Assembly (NCBI RefSeq): GCF_015356865.1
Contig: NZ_JAAFZA010000003.1
Coordinates: 1 to 64,000, forward strand
From: Catenulispora pinisilvae
GTDB taxonomy: Bacteria; Actinomycetota; Actinomycetes; Streptomycetales; Catenulisporaceae
Direction of reading: 5' to 3'
DNA: 64,000 nucleotides
Shown piece by piece: positions 17,989 to 26,065 of this stretch (its first letter is position 1; each line of letters begins with the position of its first letter). The position numbers and the translations under genes were made by a program. The notes beneath the pieces are model-generated. The model saw nothing but the letters and a program-made list of their open reading frames with translations, had not been told where the DNA came from and did no database searches.

Positions 17989-18953
17989 ACGGCCGCGCGA
18001 GCACAGCCGCAACAGCAGCGGCGGCCGTAGCCGCGACAGCAGCGGCGGCCGTAGCCGCGACAGAAGCCGCAGCCGCAGCCGGAACAACACAATCAGCCGC
18101 AGCCGCAACAACACCACCATCATCATCAGCAGCCGCCGTCCGCCTGTCTGGCGCGGGGCCAGATGCCGTATCCACTGCCTCCGCCGCCACCAGGTTCCGC
18201 GCCACCGCCCGCAGCGAATGGATCAAGTTCCGCTCGGTCCGGTCGGGGCCCGTGGTCCTGGCCGCGACCCTGCTGGCCATGGTGCTGGGCGCCTGGCTGG
18301 TGAGTGCCGGCTTTCACAGCGGCTACACCGCCGCCGACCGGGCGTCCTTCGATCCCGGGGACGTCACCCTGCGGGGCGTCATCGCGGCACAGCTGCTCGT
18401 CGGCGCACTCGGCGTCGTCACCGTGACCGGCGAATACACCAGCGGCCTGATCCGCGCCACCTTCATCGCGACCCCGCAGCGCCGTCAGGTGCTGGCGATG
18501 AAGGCCCTGATCTTCACCACTGTCGTGGGGGTGTGGTGCACGGGGCTGTCCTTCGTCGCATTCTTCGTCGGCCGGAGCTTCCTCACCGCGCCGGTGCCGC
18601 CTGTCGGCCTCGGCGATCCGGGCGTACCGACCGCGGTCCTCGGCGGCGGCCTGTATCTCACCGGGGTCGGGCTGTTCGGGGTGTTCCTCGGGGCGCTGCT
18701 GCGCCGCACGGCTGCCGCACTGGCCGCGTTGGTCGGCGTCATGATGGTGCTGCCGGTGGTCCTCGCCCTGCTTCCCGGCAACGCCGGGGCGCTCGTCAGC
18801 GAGTACTCGCCGGCCGGAGCCGGCTTCCAGATCTGGCACCTCGTCCACAGCGGCCACAGTCTCGGCGCCTGGCCGGGTTTCGCCCTCTTCACCGCCTACG
18901 CGGCAGCCACCGCGGCGGCGGCGTTCGTCACGATCCGAAGGAGGGACGTCTGA
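17985..18953 (+). CDS. ABC exporter permease with an Ala-rich repeat N terminus
   Basis: A 322-aa ABC-2 type membrane subunit. About 65 residues of Ala/Thr low complexity come first, encoded by a 24-bp tandem repeat. They are followed by the canonical start of this family (ATARSEWIKFRSVRSGPV) and about six membrane helices, with TGEYTSGLIRATFIATPQRR between helices. The GTG start overlaps the stop of the broken ATPase gene. Because the family-typical start lies 65 residues in, the repeat extension may be dispensable or the true start may be internal. Without its ATPase this subunit may be inactive unless another ATPase substitutes. Confidence 0.82.
   Translation: MNGRASTAATAAAAVAATAAAAVAATEAAAAAGTTQSAAAATTPPSSSAAAVRLSGAGPDAVSTASAATRFRATARSEWIKFRSVRSGPVVLAATLLAMVLGAWLVSAGFHSGYTAADRASFDPGDVTLRGVIAAQLLVGALGVVTVTGEYTSGLIRATFIATPQRRQVLAMKALIFTTVVGVWCTGLSFVAFFVGRSFLTAPVPPVGLGDPGVPTAVLGGGLYLTGVGLFGVFLGALLRRTAAALAALVGVMMVLPVVLALLPGNAGALVSEYSPAGAGFQIWHLVHSGHSLGAWPGFALFTAYAAATAAAAFVTIRRRDV
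18009..18080 (+). repeat. Three tandem 24-bp repeats in the 5' end of the permease gene
   Basis: Units at 18009, 18033 and 18057 (core CAGCAGCGGCGGCCGTAGCC); the third is diverged. They encode an Ala/Thr/Val repeat. This is one of many short tandem repeats at gene ends in this window. Confidence 0.8.
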
Positions 18954-19786
18954 TGTCCTCGTCCGCCTCCCTCGCGGTTCTGCCGCCTCCGGCCCGGACC
19001 GCCTCGCGCACGCGCCGGGCCCGGGCCGTGCTCACCGCCGAGTGGATCAAGCTGCGCTCGCTGCGGTCCCTGCCCGTCACGCTGGTCGTCGCGGCCGTGT
19101 TCGGTATCGGCCTGGCCGCCTTGGTCTGCGCCAACTACGCCGCGCACTGGAAGGACGTCAGCGCCGCCGATCGGAACACGTTCGACCCGCTGACGGTCAA
19201 CTTCGGCTTCCTGCGGATCGGCGTGCTCTTCTTCGGCGTGCTCGGCGCCCTGGTCGTCACCAGCGAGTACGGCAATGGCCTGATCCGCACCACCTTCGCC
19301 GCGACGCCGCAGCGCGGCCTGGTCCTCGCGGCCAAGGCCGCCCTGCTGGGAGCGCTCGCCCTGGCGGCGTCATCAGTGGTCTGCTTCGCGGCGTTCTTCG
19401 TCGGACAGGGTCTGCTCAGCGGGCACGTGCCCACGGCGCACCTCGGCGGCCCCGGCGTGCTCGGGCACATCCTCGGCGCGGTGGCCTACCTGACGGCCGC
19501 CGGGCTGTGCGGCGTCTTCCTCGGCGTCCTGGCTCGCGGCACGGCCGTGGCCATGACCAGCGTCTTCGCCCTGTTCCTGATGCTGCCGGTGACGGTCGAC
19601 GAACTGCCGCACACGGCCCTGTGGCGGCACACCGTGCCGTACCTGCCGTCCAACCTCGGCGAGGCCATCTGGCACTCCCACACCGACGGCCTGCTCACCG
19701 CCGGCCCGGCCTGGGCCCTGCTGGCACTCTGGATCGTCGGCCTCGGGACGCTCGCAGCGCTGTGGCTGCGGCACCACGACGCCTGA
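18953..19786 (+). CDS. ABC exporter permease, paralogue of the preceding subunit
   Basis: A 277-aa ABC-2 type permease related to the gene before it: AVLTAEWIKLRSLRSLPV matches SEWIKFRSVRSGP, and SEYGNGLIRTTFAATPQR matches GEYTSGLIRATFIATPQR. About six membrane helices are evident. The ATG at 18953 overlaps the upstream TGA (TGATG). Two related permeases with one ATPase, followed by a NarL two-component system, is a common actinomycete layout for exporters of drugs or peptides controlled by the adjacent kinase. Confidence 0.88.
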   Translation: MSSSASLAVLPPPARTASRTRRARAVLTAEWIKLRSLRSLPVTLVVAAVFGIGLAALVCANYAAHWKDVSAADRNTFDPLTVNFGFLRIGVLFFGVLGALVVTSEYGNGLIRTTFAATPQRGLVLAAKAALLGALALAASSVVCFAAFFVGQGLLSGHVPTAHLGGPGVLGHILGAVAYLTAAGLCGVFLGVLARGTAVAMTSVFALFLMLPVTVDELPHTALWRHTVPYLPSNLGEAIWHSHTDGLLTAGPAWALLALWIVGLGTLAALWLRHHDA

Positions 19787-19821
19787 CAAGCCCTGACAAG
19801 CCGACCGGAGGCGACGCGGGC

Positions 19822-21075
19822 ATGATGGACTTCGTGACCACGGGCACAGGACGCCAGGCCGGCATGGACTGGCTGGTCTGCGTCCTGGCGGCGGCGGCCA
19901 CCGGCCTGGGCGCGACCGACACACTGGCCTCCTGGCTACCGCACCCGGCGATCCCGGCGCTGGCGGTACTGCAAGGTGTGATCCTGCTGGCCAGGCGGCG
20001 CGCGTCCGTGCTGACGCTGGCCGGGACGACGGCGGTCGCCCTGCTGTTGACGGTCGGCGGGTACCCGGCCGGCGGCGCGGCTGTGGGCACGTTCTTCGCA
20101 GCCTACGCCGTGGCGATGTACTGGAGCGGCGGGCCTGGTCGCGGCGACGTCGAGCGCGCAGAACACACGGGGCGTGCGCGGTTCCCGGTGGGGAGCGCAG
20201 CCATGGTGGCAGCCGCCGCGTTGGCGCTCTCCGCGGCGAACCTGGCGCCGGATGCGCGTGGTAACGGGCTCAACAGCGTCGGACTGGCCGTGCTGTCGGC
20301 GTGGATCCTTGGTTATGCACTGCGTACTCGGCGTGCCTATGTCGCCGAACTGGTGGAGCGGGCGGCCCGGCTGGAGGCGGAGGAGGGCGAGCGGGCGGCG
20401 CGGGCTGTGGCCGAGGAACGGTTGCGGATCGCCCGGGAGCTGCACGATGTCGTCGGGCATTCGATCAGCCTGATCACCGTGCAGGCCGAGGCGGCGACGC
20501 GGTCGGTGCGGACCAACCCGGACGCGGTGCCGCCCTTCCTGGCGACGATCTCGGCGACGGGTCGCGAGGCGTTGGCGGAGATGCGGCGCGTGCTGGCCGT
20601 CCTGCGCCCGGACGCCGAGCCCGAGATGAGTCCGCAGCCGGGGCTGGACGACCTGGGGGAGTTGGTGGCGCGGTTCGAGGACGGCGGGCTGCGGGTCCGC
20701 TTGGACGCCCCGTTAGCCGAGTTGCTGCCCGAGTTGCCGCCCGGGGTCGGGCTGGCGGTGTACCGGATCGTCCAGGAATCGCTGACCAATGTGCTCAAGC
20801 ACGCGGGCCCCGGCGCGACGGCCGTGGTCGCCGTCGAGCCCGGCGCCGGATCGGTGCTGGTGTCAGTGCTCGACGACGGCCGGGGGCCGACCGTGCCCGC
20901 ATCCGGTGCCGCCCACGGCATCGTCGGGATGCGCGAGCGGGTCGCGGTCTACGGCGGCACCCTGCGCGTCGGCCCCGGCCCCAGTCCCAGTCCCAGTCCC
21001 GGCACCGGCACCGGCCCGCGCCGCGGATTCCAGGTGCGGGCGGTCATCCCGCTGCCCGAGGAGGAATCCCGATGA
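19822..21075 (+). CDS. NarL-type sensor histidine kinase (HisKA_3)
   Basis: A 417-aa kinase. Four to five membrane helices fill the first 175 residues with no large sensor loop, so it probably senses something in the membrane. A charged coiled-coil linker (ELVERAARLEAEEGERAARA) leads to the dimerisation domain, with phosphorylated His208 in ARELHDVVGHSISLI. The ATPase domain has IVQESLTNVLKHAG, DDGRG and HGIVGMRERVAVYGG. A Pro-Ser and Gly-Thr repeat near residues 390-400 is encoded by short tandem repeats. The start is the first of two ATG codons, preceded by GGAGG. Its stop overlaps the regulator start. Confidence 0.9.
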   Translation: MMDFVTTGTGRQAGMDWLVCVLAAAATGLGATDTLASWLPHPAIPALAVLQGVILLARRRASVLTLAGTTAVALLLTVGGYPAGGAAVGTFFAAYAVAMYWSGGPGRGDVERAEHTGRARFPVGSAAMVAAAALALSAANLAPDARGNGLNSVGLAVLSAWILGYALRTRRAYVAELVERAARLEAEEGERAARAVAEERLRIARELHDVVGHSISLITVQAEAATRSVRTNPDAVPPFLATISATGREALAEMRRVLAVLRPDAEPEMSPQPGLDDLGELVARFEDGGLRVRLDAPLAELLPELPPGVGLAVYRIVQESLTNVLKHAGPGATAVVAVEPGAGSVLVSVLDDGRGPTVPASGAAHGIVGMRERVAVYGGTLRVGPGPSPSPSPGTGTGPRRGFQVRAVIPLPEEESR

Positions 21076-21743
21076 TTATCAGTGTCCTGATCGCCGACGA
21101 CCAGCGCCTGATCCGCTCCGGGCTGCGCGCCATCATCGAGTCCGAGCCCGGTATGGAGGTCGTGGGCGAGGCCGCCGACGGCGCCGAGGCGGTCGAGGCG
21201 GTCCGCCGCCTGCGCCCGGACGTCGCGCTGATGGACATCCGCATGCCCCGCTTGGACGGCGTCGCCGCGGCCCGCTCCCTGAGCTCGGGCCCCGGACCGC
21301 ACCCGACCAGGATCCTGATGCTCACCACTTTCCACCTCGACGACTACGTCGCACAGGCCCTGCGCGCCGGAGCTTCGGGGTTCCTGCTCAAAGACGCCAC
21401 CGCCGACCAACTCCTGGAGGCGGTCCGCGTGGTCGCCGCGGGCGAGGCCATCCTGGCGCCCGCGGTCACCCGGCGCATGCTGGAGCGAATCGCAGCCGGC
21501 CGCGCGGACGCCGCCGCCGACGGTGCCGACTTGCGAGAGCGGCTGTCCGTGCGCGAAGTGGACGTGCTGCTGCTGGTCGCCCGGGGCCTGTCGAACGCCG
21601 AGATCGGCGCCGCGCTGCACCTGGCCGAATCCACCGTGAAGTCCCATGTGCAGAACATCCTGGCCAAGCTGGGCCTCCGGGACCGGCTGCAGGCCGCGGT
21701 CGCCGCGTACGAGTCGGGGCTGGTTCATCCGCGAGGAGGGTAG
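21072..21743 (+). CDS. NarL/LuxR-family response regulator
   Basis: A 223-aa regulator paired with the overlapping kinase gene. The receiver domain has the acidic pair ADD, phosphoacceptor Asp55 (LMDIRMP) and LLKDA with the conserved Lys. The C-terminal LuxR helix-turn-helix is LSVREVDVLLLVARGLSNAE followed by HLAESTVKSHVQNILAKLGL. Standard length. It probably controls the upstream exporter operon. Confidence 0.93.
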   Translation: MIISVLIADDQRLIRSGLRAIIESEPGMEVVGEAADGAEAVEAVRRLRPDVALMDIRMPRLDGVAAARSLSSGPGPHPTRILMLTTFHLDDYVAQALRAGASGFLLKDATADQLLEAVRVVAAGEAILAPAVTRRMLERIAAGRADAAADGADLRERLSVREVDVLLLVARGLSNAEIGAALHLAESTVKSHVQNILAKLGLRDRLQAAVAAYESGLVHPRGG

Positions 21744-21839
21744 CGGGCAGCCGTGGGAGCCCGTTCGGCCGAGGGGAGCAGGGTGCTGATCCTGGCCACG
21801 CTCGACGGTCGAAGGCGGCGGTGAACCGCGGGCGGTAGA

Positions 21840-24623
21840 TCAGCCCTGCCCGGCGGCTCCCTGCTTCGTCAGGGCCAGCGCCTCGGCGCGGGCGTCTGCG
21901 GCCTCGCGCTCCTGCGCGTCGCCGCCGAGCCCGTCGGCGATGGTCGCGAGCCGTTCGAGGTTCTCGATCAAGCCGGGACGGCTCGCGATGGTCCGCATCA
22001 CTGCGACCGCTTCGCGTGCGTACTGTGCGGCTTGGGGGAAGTCGCCGAGGCCGCTGTGTGCGTCGGCCAGGGTCCCCAGGACGGTCCCGAGGTCGATGTC
22101 CGGCTCCGGCCGAAGCCGACAGAGCTCTACTGAGGACAGGCCGTATGTGATCGAGTCCTCGTATTGGCCCAGTAGCAGGTGGAAGTTGCTGAGGTTGGCG
22201 CGGGCGGTGGCTTGGGACTCCACCGACCTGGACAGCGTGAGCACCTCCTGGAAGTACGCCTGCGCCTGGTCGGGCCGACCGGCCTGCATCGAGGCGATCC
22301 CCAGGTTGGACAGGATCCCGCCGAGGCGTTCCACGTCGCCCTGCTCCCTGCGGATCTCGGCACTGCGTTCGAGGTGTGTGAGGGCCTCGTCGGGCCGGCC
22401 GGACGAGGCGAGTGCGGTGGCCAGGTTGTTGCGGACGACAGCCTCGGCGTCCTCGTCGCCGTGCTCGCGGGCCGCCGCGAGGGCGAGTTCGTTGATGGTG
22501 ATCCAGCTTTCCAAGTGCTGCTGCTGGTTGAAGAACGTCCAGGTCGAGCTGGACAGCCGCCGGATCGGTTCCAGGAGCGCGTACTGCGCGGCCAGTCGTG
22601 CCACCTCGATGAGGTTCGCATGCTCCCGCTCACCCCAGTCCACCGCGTCGGCCTGGTCTTTCGGGACGTGGATCGGGGCGATGCCCTCGTGCGGCGGCTC
22701 GTCGATGTTCCAGCTCGCCGCGCGAAGCACCCGCTCCATCGCCGCGCTGGACCCGGCGTACCAGGACACGATGCGGGCGACAGCCGCGCGGCGCTCCTCT
22801 TGGCCGACCACGTCACGGGCACGGTCGGCGGCGAACTCGCGAAGCAGGTCGTGCAGGACGTACCGCCCACTCTGCGGTGAGAGCACCATGTTGACGTCGA
22901 GCAGGTGTTCCATGAGGTACTCGGCTCGCTCCGGCGTCCGCCCCACGAGGGAGGCGATCGCGCCGAGGCCGAGGTCGGCACCGTTCCACAGGCCGAGCAG
23001 ACGGAAGGCCGCGGCCGCCTCGGCGCCGACGTCCCCGCTCTCGGTGAGGCCGGCCAGACCGATCTCGAAGCTGGCCGCCACGCTGTGCCCGCCGAATTCG
23101 AGCTCTGCCAGGCGGCGGTTCGCCAGTTCGAGGCGGGCGGCGAGGTCCTCGACCCGCCAGTGCGGCCGGGCGGCGAGCCGCCCGCCGGCCACCCGGATCG
23201 CCAGCGGGAGGTCCGCGCAGGCCTCGAGGACGGAGTCCGCGGCTTCAGGCTCGGCCGGCACGCGCTCGCCGCCGGCGATCTGGTCCAGGAACTCGCGCGA
23301 CGCCGCGCGGCTGAGGCCGCCGAGCGAGATCCGCCGGCTGCCGGGCGGGCCGAGCAGCTTGTGCCGCACGGTGACCACGACCGCGCAGCCCGGGGAGGCG
23401 GGCAGTAGCGGGTCGATCTGCGCGGCATCGCCGGCATCGTCGAGCAGGATCAGCACCCGCTGATCGGCCAACAGGGCGCGGAAGAGCGCGGCGCGCGCCG
23501 CCGCGCCGGCCGGCATCTCCGCCGAGGGCACACCGAGTAGGTGCAGAAACGACCCGAGAACGGTGCTGGGCTCGACCGGATGCGGGGAGGTGCCGCGCAG
23601 GTCTGCGAAGAGTTGGCCGTCGCCGTACGCCGCGGCGGCCAGGTGCGCGGCGTGCAACGCGAGCGCGCTCTTGCCGACGCCCCCCATGCCGTCGATCACG
23701 ACCGCCCTTGCCGCGCCGTCCGTGGGCTCGGTCCGCAGAACCGCGAGCAGTTCGGACAGCTCTGCATCCCGGCCGGTGAAGTCCGTGGTGTCTCTGGGCA
23801 GCGACTGTGGTCTGGGCCGAGCCGGCCCCGGGGTTTTCGCCTTGGTCCGGCCCGCGGCCGGCTTCGGGCTGGTTTCGACGCGCAGGATCTCCTGCTGTAG
23901 CTCTCTGAGTTCGGCGCCCGGCTCGATGCCCAGATCGCCTACGAGAACGCCGCGCAGGCGTTGGTAGACCTCGAGCGCCTCGGCGCGGCGGCCGTTCGCC
24001 ACGAGCGCCGACATGAGCAGTGCGTGGGTGTGCTCCCGATGAGGGTTCTCGACCGCTGCGCTGCGCAGAGCCGAGATCGCCTCGTCCCCGTGGCCCTGCG
24101 CGAGCCCGGCGCGAGCGAGCAGTTCGACCGCCGCGACGCGGGCCTCGGCCATGGCGGGCCGCTCGTCTCTGCGCAGCCGTTCGGAATCCACGTCGGACAG
24201 CGGAGTGCCGCGCCACAGGGCCAGCGCTTCGGAGACGTTCTGCGTCACGGTCGGCCACTCGCCGCGTCGAGCGGCCGCGCGCCCGCTCCGGCACAGTTCC
24301 TCGAAGATCGCCCAGTCGAGCTCGGTGGAGCGGTCCACGTGGATGCGGTAGCCCGCCGCCGCGTGTTCGACGCGGTCCGCGGCCCGGTCCAGGAGACGGC
24401 GCAGTCGCATCACGTGGCTACGCAGGGTGATGGCCGCTCCGGACGGCGCTTGCTCTCCCCACACCAGGTCGATGAGCTCGTCGGCACTCAGGAGGGTGTT
24501 CGGCCGGCACAGCAGCGCGGCCAGCAGGGACCTGGCGCGGGCCGAGTGGATCGGCACCGGGGTCCGCGCGATCCGTATCTCGACCGGTCCGAGCAGACCG
24601 AACCACAGCCCGTCATCCGTCAT
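21840..24623 (-). CDS. AfsR-type SARP regulator with NB-ARC and TPR domains
   Basis: A 927-aa transcription activator. An OmpR-like winged helix (about residues 1-100; FGLLGPVEIRI and LRSHVMRLRRLLD) and the bacterial activator domain (about 101-250) form the SARP module. An NB-ARC/STAND ATPase follows with P-loop GMGGVGKSA (Lys318), and the C terminus carries TPR helices from about residue 650. I start it at the ATG at 24623, where SARP homology begins; the longer open frame is rejected. It diverges from the Gly-tailed peptide operon and is the likely activator of it. An 11-bp direct repeat 21 nt upstream of its start is a candidate SARP box. Regulation may need ATP binding plus a ligand or partner on the TPRs. 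Confidence 0.9.
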   Translation of the reverse strand: MTDDGLWFGLLGPVEIRIARTPVPIHSARARSLLAALLCRPNTLLSADELIDLVWGEQAPSGAAITLRSHVMRLRRLLDRAADRVEHAAAGYRIHVDRSTELDWAIFEELCRSGRAAARRGEWPTVTQNVSEALALWRGTPLSDVDSERLRRDERPAMAEARVAAVELLARAGLAQGHGDEAISALRSAAVENPHREHTHALLMSALVANGRRAEALEVYQRLRGVLVGDLGIEPGAELRELQQEILRVETSPKPAAGRTKAKTPGPARPRPQSLPRDTTDFTGRDAELSELLAVLRTEPTDGAARAVVIDGMGGVGKSALALHAAHLAAAAYGDGQLFADLRGTSPHPVEPSTVLGSFLHLLGVPSAEMPAGAAARAALFRALLADQRVLILLDDAGDAAQIDPLLPASPGCAVVVTVRHKLLGPPGSRRISLGGLSRAASREFLDQIAGGERVPAEPEAADSVLEACADLPLAIRVAGGRLAARPHWRVEDLAARLELANRRLAELEFGGHSVAASFEIGLAGLTESGDVGAEAAAAFRLLGLWNGADLGLGAIASLVGRTPERAEYLMEHLLDVNMVLSPQSGRYVLHDLLREFAADRARDVVGQEERRAAVARIVSWYAGSSAAMERVLRAASWNIDEPPHEGIAPIHVPKDQADAVDWGEREHANLIEVARLAAQYALLEPIRRLSSSTWTFFNQQQHLESWITINELALAAAREHGDEDAEAVVRNNLATALASSGRPDEALTHLERSAEIRREQGDVERLGGILSNLGIASMQAGRPDQAQAYFQEVLTLSRSVESQATARANLSNFHLLLGQYEDSITYGLSSVELCRLRPEPDIDLGTVLGTLADAHSGLGDFPQAAQYAREAVAVMRTIASRPGLIENLERLATIADGLGGDAQEREAADARAEALALTKQGAAGQG

Positions 24624-24643
24624 GGCGCTCCCCTTTCCACGCA

Positions 24644-24665
24644 GGCTCAACCGAGGCTCAACCGG
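24644..24665. promoter_or_regulatory. Candidate SARP box: two 11-bp direct repeats
   Basis: GGCTCAACCGA and GGCTCAACCGG lie back to back with an 11-bp period, in the 150-bp gap between the divergent AfsR regulator and the peptide gene. SARP proteins bind direct heptamer repeats spaced by one helical turn, so this is a plausible target. Function is inferred. Confidence 0.5.
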
Positions 24666-24773
24666 CACCCTAGAGGATCTTCGCCACGGGAGCACCGGGT
24701 CCAGACCATGTCCGAGTCGCGGTTGCACTCCCGCCAGATCCGTATTTCCACAGCTCCGAGGGGGTGACAGAAG

Positions 24774-24851
24774 ATGCAGAAGATCACGATTCGCAAGCTG
24801 GACAAGCTTGAGGCGACCGTGCACCCGACCGCGGTCGGCGGCGGCGGCTGA
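24774..24851 (+). CDS. 25-aa candidate RiPP precursor ending in four glycines
   Basis: A tiny gene that starts MQKITIRKLDKLEATV and ends HPTAVGGGG. A purine-rich stretch (GAGGGGGTGA) precedes the ATG. The basic, amphipathic first half looks like a leader recognised by PqqD-like domains, and both enzymes encoded downstream appear to have one. The Gly tail is what E1-like enzymes adenylate on ubiquitin-like and ThiS/MoaD proteins, and MccB and PaaA show that E1-like enzymes can also act on short peptides. I cannot assign it to a named RiPP class. It has no signal peptide. Position, length and partners support a real gene; product and modification are inference. Confidence 0.65.
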   Translation: MQKITIRKLDKLEATVHPTAVGGGG

Positions 24852-24867
24852 TCCACTCTCCGCCTGC

Positions 24868-24917
24868 GCCGTCCCCGAGGGGCGGGTCCGCCGAGACCCA
24901 CGGGACCCGGGGACGGC
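24868..24917 (+). terminator. Hairpin between the peptide gene and its enzyme genes (attenuator candidate)
   Basis: GCCGTCCCCG at 24868-24877 pairs with CGGGGACGGC at 24908-24917, with a nested GGGTC/GACCC stem inside the loop. It sits 16 nt after the peptide stop and 44 nt before the E1-like gene. A partial terminator here would give more peptide than enzyme, as in many RiPP operons. Confidence 0.5.
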
Positions 24918-24961
24918 ACAGGCAGAGCACCTCCAGGTCCGCACCCGCCCGAGGAGTCAGC

Positions 24962-26065
24962 ATGATCCGTCCCCGCATAAAGCCCGGACACGCACCCCAG
25001 TCGCGGGCGAACGGCGCCCTCTGGTTCGGGCCCTGGGTCCACGGCATGGCCACCGAGCTGAACGATTCCAGCGGTGTGCTCGCGGCACTGTGTGCCCGGC
25101 TCGACGGCAGTCGTACCCGGGAAGAGCTCGTCGACGACGTCGTCGCGGCCGTCGGGGCACAGGCCGACCGGCACGACGTCGCCGAGGTGCTCGACTTCCT
25201 GATCGGCTCCGGGTGGATCCTGGACGCGGACGCGCCGATCCCGCCCGAGCTCACACCCCGCGACCTCGACCGCTACCGGCGCGGCATCGAGTATCTGGAA
25301 ACAGTCAACTTGCGGCCCGGCACCGACGGATACCGCATGCAGGCCCGCCTGAAAGCCAGCTGTGTCACGGTGCTGGGCGTCGGCGGGGTCGGCAGCGCCG
25401 TCGCCGCGAACCTCGCCGCCTCGGGCATCGGTCGCCTGCGATGTGTGGACCAGGACGTCGTCGAACTGTCGAACCTGAGCAGGCAACTGCTCTACACCGA
25501 AGCCGATATCGGCCGGCCCAAGGTCGAAGTCGCCGCGCGGCGGTTGCGTGCGGCGAACAGCGACATCGAGGTCACCGCCGTGAACCTGGCGTTGGACGGA
25601 CCCGAGACCATCGCGAAGGCGGTCGCCGGTTCCGACGCCTTCGTGCTCTGCGCGGACCAGCCGCGCGGCACGATCAGGATGTGGGCCAACGATGCCGCGT
25701 ACCGGACAGGCATCCCATTCCTGAACGCGGGCTACACCGGTCCGGAATTCACCATGTCGACCTTCATCCCGGGTACCACGCCGTGCGCCTCCTGCCATCT
25801 CGCGCAGGTCCATGAGCAGGCCCGGGCGCTCGGCCTGCGGGTCGAGGAGCTCGACGCGGGGGACAACAGGGTGATCGCCTCCTCGGCCCAGATCTCGGGG
25901 CACTACCTGGCTTTGGAGACGATCCATCTGCTCACGGGCCTGCCGGTGCAGACCGCCGGCCGGCAGTTGCAGCGGTATCTCATCGACTACGACCAGCACC
26001 GCTACACGGACGCGGTGGCCCGCCCGGACTGCCCGGTCGGTTGCGGCGACCTGATCCGCGGATGA
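24962..26065 (+). CDS. E1/ThiF-like ATP-dependent adenylyltransferase with N-terminal peptide-binding-like domain
   Basis: A 367-aa member of the ThiF/MoeB/MccB superfamily, which adenylates a C-terminal carboxylate. Residues 1-95 look like a small winged helix similar to PqqD/RRE leader-binding domains (SRTREELVDDVV, LDFLIGSGWILDAD). The E1 domain has the nucleotide loop GVGGVGS at 139-145, the catalytic-region string DQDVVELSNLSRQLL, and four zinc-type Cys residues: 275, 278, 357 and 361 (CASC and CPVGC). All key parts seem intact. GAGGAG precedes the ATG. It lies just after the Gly-tailed peptide gene and overlaps the M50 gene, which suggests that it activates the peptide; sulfur transfer, amidation or cyclisation are all possible. 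Confidence 0.88.
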   Translation: MIRPRIKPGHAPQSRANGALWFGPWVHGMATELNDSSGVLAALCARLDGSRTREELVDDVVAAVGAQADRHDVAEVLDFLIGSGWILDADAPIPPELTPRDLDRYRRGIEYLETVNLRPGTDGYRMQARLKASCVTVLGVGGVGSAVAANLAASGIGRLRCVDQDVVELSNLSRQLLYTEADIGRPKVEVAARRLRAANSDIEVTAVNLALDGPETIAKAVAGSDAFVLCADQPRGTIRMWANDAAYRTGIPFLNAGYTGPEFTMSTFIPGTTPCASCHLAQVHEQARALGLRVEELDAGDNRVIASSAQISGHYLALETIHLLTGLPVQTAGRQLQRYLIDYDQHRYTDAVARPDCPVGCGDLIRG

